Source of the DNA: Paracoccaceae bacterium
GTDB lineage: Bacteria; Pseudomonadota; Alphaproteobacteria; Rhodobacterales; Rhodobacteraceae
Direction: 5' to 3'
Assembly: GCA_016937725.1 (NCBI GenBank)
Contig: JAFGVZ010000036.1
Span: 1 to 9,360, forward strand
DNA length: 9,360 bases
Made by a program: the position numbers and the translations under genes. Of the stretch, positions 5,375 to 9,360 are shown one piece after another; position 1 is the first letter of the stretch, and the number at the start of each line of letters is the position of its first letter. The notes beneath the pieces were generated by a model that did not search any database, was not told where the DNA came from, and saw only the letters and a list, made by a program, of their open reading frames with translations.

Positions 5375-6433
5375 TCAAGATTTCGGAACTGTATTGGCAA
5401 TCAGGGTGCAGATGGTTTCTGCTGCCTGTCGCAAGGCGGCTTCGGACAGGTCCGGCAGGGTGATTTCTGCCAGCGGTGCCGTCTGTTGCGCCGCGCGCGC
5501 ATAGCGCGGGTCGTAATGGTTGGCGATCAGGCTTTGCGACAGATTGATCGGGTCCAATGCCATGCTTTGCCAATGTTGCACCATCGCCGCCGAGTGGTGT
5601 TTGCGCATGCTGTCCAGAATTTGGCCAACCTGAGCATTGTCTTGCGCCAAATCCGCGTAGCGCCGGGCGATGTAGCTGGCGCGCGCGGCTAGCGGGGCTG
5701 TGATCTCTATTATATCTGCATGGCGCATGGCTTCCCACAGCATGGGTGGCAGACGGATCGCGCCGATGCGGTTCGATTCGCCCTCGATCAGCACGGGGCG
5801 GGCAGGGTCGAGTGCTGCGGTTGCCTGCGCAAGCCGCGTCTCGAACAGCTTTTGCGAAGGCTGGCCACCCGATCCGCCAAAAACAGACCCGCGATGCTGG
5901 GCCAGTCCTTCTAGGTCAATCACCTGAGCGCCCAAGGCACGGGCCTGTGTCAGAATATCGGTCTTACCCGTGCCTGTGCCGCCATTCAGCAGCACAACGC
6001 GCGCTGGGAACGGCATGTTGTAAAGCTGGTCCTGCACCATGCGCCGCCAGCTTTTATAGCCTCCCTCCAGCACAGAAACACGCCAGCCAACCTGAGACAG
6101 GATCGTGGCGAAAGACCCGGAACGCTGCCCACCGCGCCAGCAATAGACCAAGGGTTGCCAGCCGCCAGATTTGTCGGCCAAGGTTGTTTGCAGATGGCTC
6201 GCGGCATTCTGCGCCACGAGCGCCGCCCCGATCTTGCGGGCCATGAAGGGGCTTTGCTGCTTGTAGATAGTGCCGACTTCTGCGCGTTCATTATCCGACA
6301 GAACAGGCAGGTTTATAGCGCCGGGAACGTGGTCTTCGGCAAATTCCGAGGGGGCGCGCACGTCGATGATTGTGTCGAACGCAGTTTCGCTCAGGGCGCG
6401 GATAGAAGTGGGTGCGTAGCGCGAAAGGGTCAT
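5375..6433 (-). CDS. mnmH: tRNA 2-selenouridine synthase (rhodanese + P-loop)
   Basis: The 352-residue protein, also called SelU, replaces sulfur with selenium, via a geranylated intermediate, at the wobble 2-thiouridine of tRNAs for Lys, Glu and Gln, using selenophosphate from SelD. Residues about 10-135 are a rhodanese domain with IDVRAPSEFAEDHVPGAINLP and the active-site loop YCWRGGQRS, catalytic C98. The second half is a P-loop domain: Walker A NGGTGTGKT (150-158), then DLEGLAQHRGSVFG and EGESNRIG, both typical of the family. Length fits. A GTG at 6469 would add 12 residues with no Shine-Dalgarno; I prefer the ATG at 6433, where the family sequence begins, although its own site (AGCAGG) is very close. 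It lies 111 bases after the permease gene on the same strand. No selD is in the window, so selenium supply must be encoded elsewhere. Confidence 0.93.
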   Translation of the reverse strand: MTLSRYAPTSIRALSETAFDTIIDVRAPSEFAEDHVPGAINLPVLSDNERAEVGTIYKQQSPFMARKIGAALVAQNAASHLQTTLADKSGGWQPLVYCWRGGQRSGSFATILSQVGWRVSVLEGGYKSWRRMVQDQLYNMPFPARVVLLNGGTGTGKTDILTQARALGAQVIDLEGLAQHRGSVFGGSGGQPSQKLFETRLAQATAALDPARPVLIEGESNRIGAIRLPPMLWEAMRHADIIEITAPLAARASYIARRYADLAQDNAQVGQILDSMRKHHSAAMVQHWQSMALDPINLSQSLIANHYDPRYARAAQQTAPLAEITLPDLSEAALRQAAETICTLIANTVPKS

Positions 6434-6505
6434 GCCTGCTGCTATAGGGCCAATGTCAGGGGCTTTCACGCGGAAAAACGGGGACCATATCGTATCGGCT
6501 TGCCA

Positions 6506-6534
6506 CCTTTGGCACAGCGTGCCCGCGCCAAAGG
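6506..6534. repeat. Inverted repeat between the permease gene and mnmH
   Basis: CCTTTGGC (6506-6513) and GCCAAAGG (6527-6534) form a perfect 8-bp stem with a 13-base loop; an alternative inner stem GGCAC-AGC-GTGCC overlaps it. It starts ten bases after the permease stop. A T-run (minus strand, about 6478-6474) occurs only some 28 bases later, so it is not a standard intrinsic terminator. It may mark the 3' end of the ABC transporter transcript (inference). Confidence 0.4.
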
Positions 6535-6544
6535 CAATGAAGGC

Positions 6545-9076
6545 CTAGTCCTGCGCGCGCAAAATGCTTGCCGGTTTTGCGCTCAAGGGCCGCAGCGCGA
6601 ACAAAAGCCCTGCGATCAGCGTGGCGATCACGCCGCCGGCGATGATGCCGAGTGCTGAATAGGGTTCAAACCGGTAAGGGCTTTCCATAACAAAGCGCAT
6701 GACCGCCCAAGAGGCCAGCGCACCCGCACCCAAGGCCACAATGCCCGCCGCCGCGCCCATCAATGCAGAGCGTAGCGCGAAACTGGTCAGGATGGCCCGG
6801 CGGCTGGCCCCCAGCGTTTTCATCACGGCGGATTCGAACACGCGGGCCCGCTCGCCTGCCGCTGCCGCCCCGATCAGCACCACAAAGCCCGTCAGCAAAG
6901 TGGCAAGGGCCGCGTAACTGGTCGCCGTGGCCATGGTTGACAGGGCATCTGTCACACGTTCCGCCGCTTCGCGCACGCGGATGGCGGTGATGTTGGGGAA
7001 CATGTTGGACAAGTCGCGCAGGATCGCGCCCTCTGCGGCCTGTGTGGCGTAGACGGTGGCAATATGCGTGTGCGGTGCAGCCGAGATGGGCATGGGCGAC
7101 ATGACCATCACAAAGCCGATACCCCCGGTCGAGAAATCGACTTCGCGCAGGCTGGCGATGGTTGCGGTAATCTCGCGGCCCAGCACGTTGACGGTCACTG
7201 TATTGCCCAAGGTCAGGCCCAGTTCATCCGCCTCTTCCTGCGCGAAGCTGACCAAGGGCGGGCCTGCGTAATCAGGTGCCCACCATTCACCGGCGGTGAT
7301 CGTGGTGCCTTCGGGCAACTTTGCCGAATACGACACGCCACGGTCGCCGCGCAGCACCCAATGGCCAGAATTCGGATGCTCGCGCGACGGGGTGCCATTA
7401 AGCGCCGTTACGACGCCCCGCAGCATGGGGGCAGTTTGCACATCTTCAACATCGGGATCTTGCGCCAGCCGCTCCAGAAACCCGTCAAGTTGCGTATTCT
7501 GGATATCTAGGAAGAAATAGCTTGGCGCACGTTCCGGCAGGTCGGTGGCAATGGCGTTGCGCAGGTTGTGGTCAATCTGGCCCACGGCGGCCAGCACCGT
7601 CAGACCCAGACCCAAGGACAGGATCACAGCGCCCGCGCCCTCGCGCGGGTTGGAAATGGCCCCCATTGCCATGCGCAACGCGGTCTTGCCGCGCAAGGCG
7701 CGCGACCGTGCCATGCGCCGCGCCAAGGCACGCACACCGAAAGCCGCCAACGCCAGAACCGCCAGCGCGCCCAGAACGCCGCCTGCCGTGGCGAAAGCCA
7801 GAACGGGAACAGATGCGAAAGCGGCGGAGATCAGCACAAGCACCACCACCAGCGCAGCAATCACCAGCAGATAGGGCAGGCGGGGCAGGGCTTGGGTGGC
7901 CTCGTTCGCGCCGCGAAATATCGCGGCGGCGCGCACATGTTCCGTGCGCGCCAAGGGCCACAGTGCGAAAATCAGGGCAGTCAGAGCGCCATAAATCGCG
8001 GCTTCAGCCAAAGCCGCAGGCGACAGGCTGATTTGCAAGGTCACCGGCAATTGATCGGCGACCAAGGGCGCGACAATGAAGGGCACCAATGCTCCCAGTG
8101 TCAGCCCCACGGCAAGCCCCAACCCGGTCAAAACGCCGATCTGCATCAGGTAGATGGTAAAAATCGTGCGGCTTTGTGCGCCCAGCGTTTTCAGCGTGGC
8201 GATGGTGTTGGTCTTGCCGTCCAGATAGGTGCGCACGGCTGCCGACACGCCCACGCCGCCCACGGCCAGCCCCGCCAGCCCCACCAGCACAAGGAAAGAC
8301 GACACCCGGTCGATGACCCGGCGCACCTGCGGGGCGGCGTTGCGGCTGTCGCGCCAGCGCACCCCCGCGCCTTCCAGCCCGGCCAAAGCGGCCTCGCGTG
8401 CTTGGTCCAGATCGGTATAGGGCAGAAGCAGGCGGTAATTAACTTCATACAACGTGCCCGGCCCCAGTAGTTCCGCATCGGCCAGATCGGCGGTGCGCAC
8501 CAAGGTGCGTGGGCCAAAACCGAAATTACCGCCGAACCCGTCAGGTTCGCGCAGAATATGGGCCGTCAGCACGAAATCTTGCACACCAAGCCGGAAGGTG
8601 TCGCCCATCGCCAGCCCCAAACGGTCGGCAAGTATCGGCTCCATCACGCCACCGGGAAGGCCATTTGCCCCATCCAACGCTTGCGCCAAGGGGATAGGCG
8701 GGTCGAGCCGCATCTCGCCTACCAGCGGATAGGCACTGTCCACGGCTTTCACTTGGGTGATCGCGCGCTCCGCATCCTCGCCGCCCATGCCCGCCACGGC
8801 CATGGAGCGGAAATCGACCACTTCCGAAACGGCGCTGCCGAAACCGTCGATGAAGGCGCGTTCCGCGGCATTCGCTTCGCGGTAGGTGAAGCGCAGTTCC
8901 GCGTCACCGCCCAAAAGGGTTGCGCCTTCGCGTTCCAGACCTGCATCAATCGCGCTGCGGATGGAGCCGATGGCGGCGATGGCCCCCACACCCAGCGCGA
9001 GACAGGCCAGAAACACCCAGAACCCGCGCAAGCCGCCGCGCAATTCGCGGCGGGCAATGTTCCACGCAACCCGCAT
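6545..9076 (-). CDS. ybbP: FtsX-type ABC transporter permease, YbbP family
   Basis: The 843-residue inner-membrane protein is full length for the large duplicated FtsX permeases. A first helix lies at about 20-40, followed by a periplasmic domain (about 41-255). The first FtsX block (about 258-385) includes TIATLKTLGAQSRTI (291-305). More helices lie at about 402-448 and 481-500, then a second periplasmic domain (about 501-715), and a second FtsX block (about 722-838) including FESAVMKTLGASRRAI (747-762). The two KTLGA motifs mark equivalent cytoplasmic helices that would contact the ATPase. The family is often annotated as linked to lysophospholipase/arylesterase genes, but its substrate is not settled; mechanotransmission or lipid/lipoprotein handling is plausible. 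The ATG overlaps the stop of the upstream ATPase gene by one base (TAATG), implying translational coupling. Confidence 0.9.
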   Translation of the reverse strand: MRVAWNIARRELRGGLRGFWVFLACLALGVGAIAAIGSIRSAIDAGLEREGATLLGGDAELRFTYREANAAERAFIDGFGSAVSEVVDFRSMAVAGMGGEDAERAITQVKAVDSAYPLVGEMRLDPPIPLAQALDGANGLPGGVMEPILADRLGLAMGDTFRLGVQDFVLTAHILREPDGFGGNFGFGPRTLVRTADLADAELLGPGTLYEVNYRLLLPYTDLDQAREAALAGLEGAGVRWRDSRNAAPQVRRVIDRVSSFLVLVGLAGLAVGGVGVSAAVRTYLDGKTNTIATLKTLGAQSRTIFTIYLMQIGVLTGLGLAVGLTLGALVPFIVAPLVADQLPVTLQISLSPAALAEAAIYGALTALIFALWPLARTEHVRAAAIFRGANEATQALPRLPYLLVIAALVVVLVLISAAFASVPVLAFATAGGVLGALAVLALAAFGVRALARRMARSRALRGKTALRMAMGAISNPREGAGAVILSLGLGLTVLAAVGQIDHNLRNAIATDLPERAPSYFFLDIQNTQLDGFLERLAQDPDVEDVQTAPMLRGVVTALNGTPSREHPNSGHWVLRGDRGVSYSAKLPEGTTITAGEWWAPDYAGPPLVSFAQEEADELGLTLGNTVTVNVLGREITATIASLREVDFSTGGIGFVMVMSPMPISAAPHTHIATVYATQAAEGAILRDLSNMFPNITAIRVREAAERVTDALSTMATATSYAALATLLTGFVVLIGAAAAGERARVFESAVMKTLGASRRAILTSFALRSALMGAAAGIVALGAGALASWAVMRFVMESPYRFEPYSALGIIAGGVIATLIAGLLFALRPLSAKPASILRAQD

Positions 9077-9360
9077 TATTCGGCGGCCTTTGCCAGTCGC
9101 GGCTTGTCATCCGCGACCCGTCCATCGGCCAGATGGATCACCCGGTCGCAGCGCGCGGCCAGGTCTGGCGCATGGGTGACCAGCACCAAGGTCGCGCCGT
9201 GGCGGTCGCGCAGGCCGAACAAAAGGTCCATGATCGCCTGCCCATTCGGGCCGTCCAGATTGCCCGTGGGTTCATCCGCCAGCAAGATGTCGGGGCGGGG
9301 GGCCGCCGCACGGGCCAAGGCGACGCGCTGCTGCTCGCCGCCCGACATTTGCGCGGGGTA
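9076..9360 (-). CDS. ybbA: ABC transporter ATPase, YbbA/LolD family, 5' part off the right edge
   Basis: The C-terminal 95 residues of the ATPase partner are visible and the frame is open to the window edge. They contain the ABC signature MSGGEQQ, Walker B ILLADEP, the D-loop GNLD and the H-loop VTHA, in normal order. Walker A and the Q-loop must lie beyond 9360. The leading YPAQ and the GEQQRVALARA segment are typical of the MacB/LolD/YbbA group, which pairs with FtsX permeases. The signature begins with Met where Leu is usual, a mild change. The stop TAA overlaps the permease ATG by one base, so the two form one transporter. The exact subgroup is inferred from the partner. Confidence 0.9.
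   Translation of the reverse strand, partial: YPAQMSGGEQQRVALARAAAPRPDILLADEPTGNLDGPNGQAIMDLLFGLRDRHGATLVLVTHAPDLAARCDRVIHLADGRVADDKPRLAKAAE

Noticed and set aside
5746..6246. 166-codon plus-strand open frame
   Set aside because: It is antisense to mnmH, whose protein is clearly recognisable, and its own translation is low-complexity Arg/Pro/Ala sequence.
6434..6469. GTG start at 6469 for mnmH
   Set aside because: No Shine-Dalgarno precedes it, and the additional 12 residues are not typical of the family; kept only as an alternative.
7568..8470. 300-codon open frame on the plus strand
   Set aside because: It lies wholly antisense to the permease gene and is rich in Gln, Arg and His with no recognisable domain, as expected of a shadow frame in high-GC DNA.

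Overview
The window looks like chromosome of an alphaproteobacterium of the Rhodobacterales (Rhodobacteraceae/Paracoccaceae type). The grounds are the high-GC coding DNA, the protein-level character of the genes, an elongator tRNA-Met of alphaproteobacterial type with an encoded CCA, and hairpins of the CCCGGA-CTTGA-TCCGGG kind common in intergenic DNA of this class. I saw no insertion sequence, phage gene, CRISPR array or other mobile DNA. All genes except rutR read leftwards (minus strand).

Left part (1-4971): a reductive pyrimidine catabolism locus. A divergent pair sits at the left edge: a truncated M20-family N-carbamoyl-amino-acid hydrolase (probable beta-ureidopropionase, minus) and a TetR regulator of the RutR type (plus). 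Next, converging on rutR, comes a probable leftward operon preT - preA - DMT/EamA transporter. PreT and PreA are the two subunits of NAD(P)H-dependent dihydropyrimidine dehydrogenase, which reduces uracil and thymine. The hydrolase would perform the last step, releasing beta-alanine or beta-aminoisobutyrate. The middle enzyme, dihydropyrimidinase, is not in the window and may lie just left of it. Both transcription units have a 16-bp site in front of them that matches 12 of 14 specified bases of the E. coli RutR box (TTGACCA-nn-TGGTCAA): 577-592 and 4956-4971. This suggests that RutR senses uracil or thymine and controls the reductive pathway here rather than the E. coli Rut pathway.

Middle (4907-5374): a gene-poor stretch of about 330 bases holding the preT operator and several inverted repeats, followed by a tRNA-Met(CAU) gene with a good candidate promoter.

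Right part (5375-9360): mnmH/selU (tRNA 2-selenouridine synthase), an 843-residue FtsX-type ABC permease of the YbbP family, and the C-terminal part of its ATPase partner (YbbA family), which runs off the right edge. The ATPase and permease genes overlap by one base. The ybbA-ybbP-mnmH neighbourhood resembles the E. coli arrangement.

I found no wholly new system. The most informative non-coding signals are the paired RutR boxes and the three-hairpin repeat between preT and preA, one copy of which carries a compensatory stem change.
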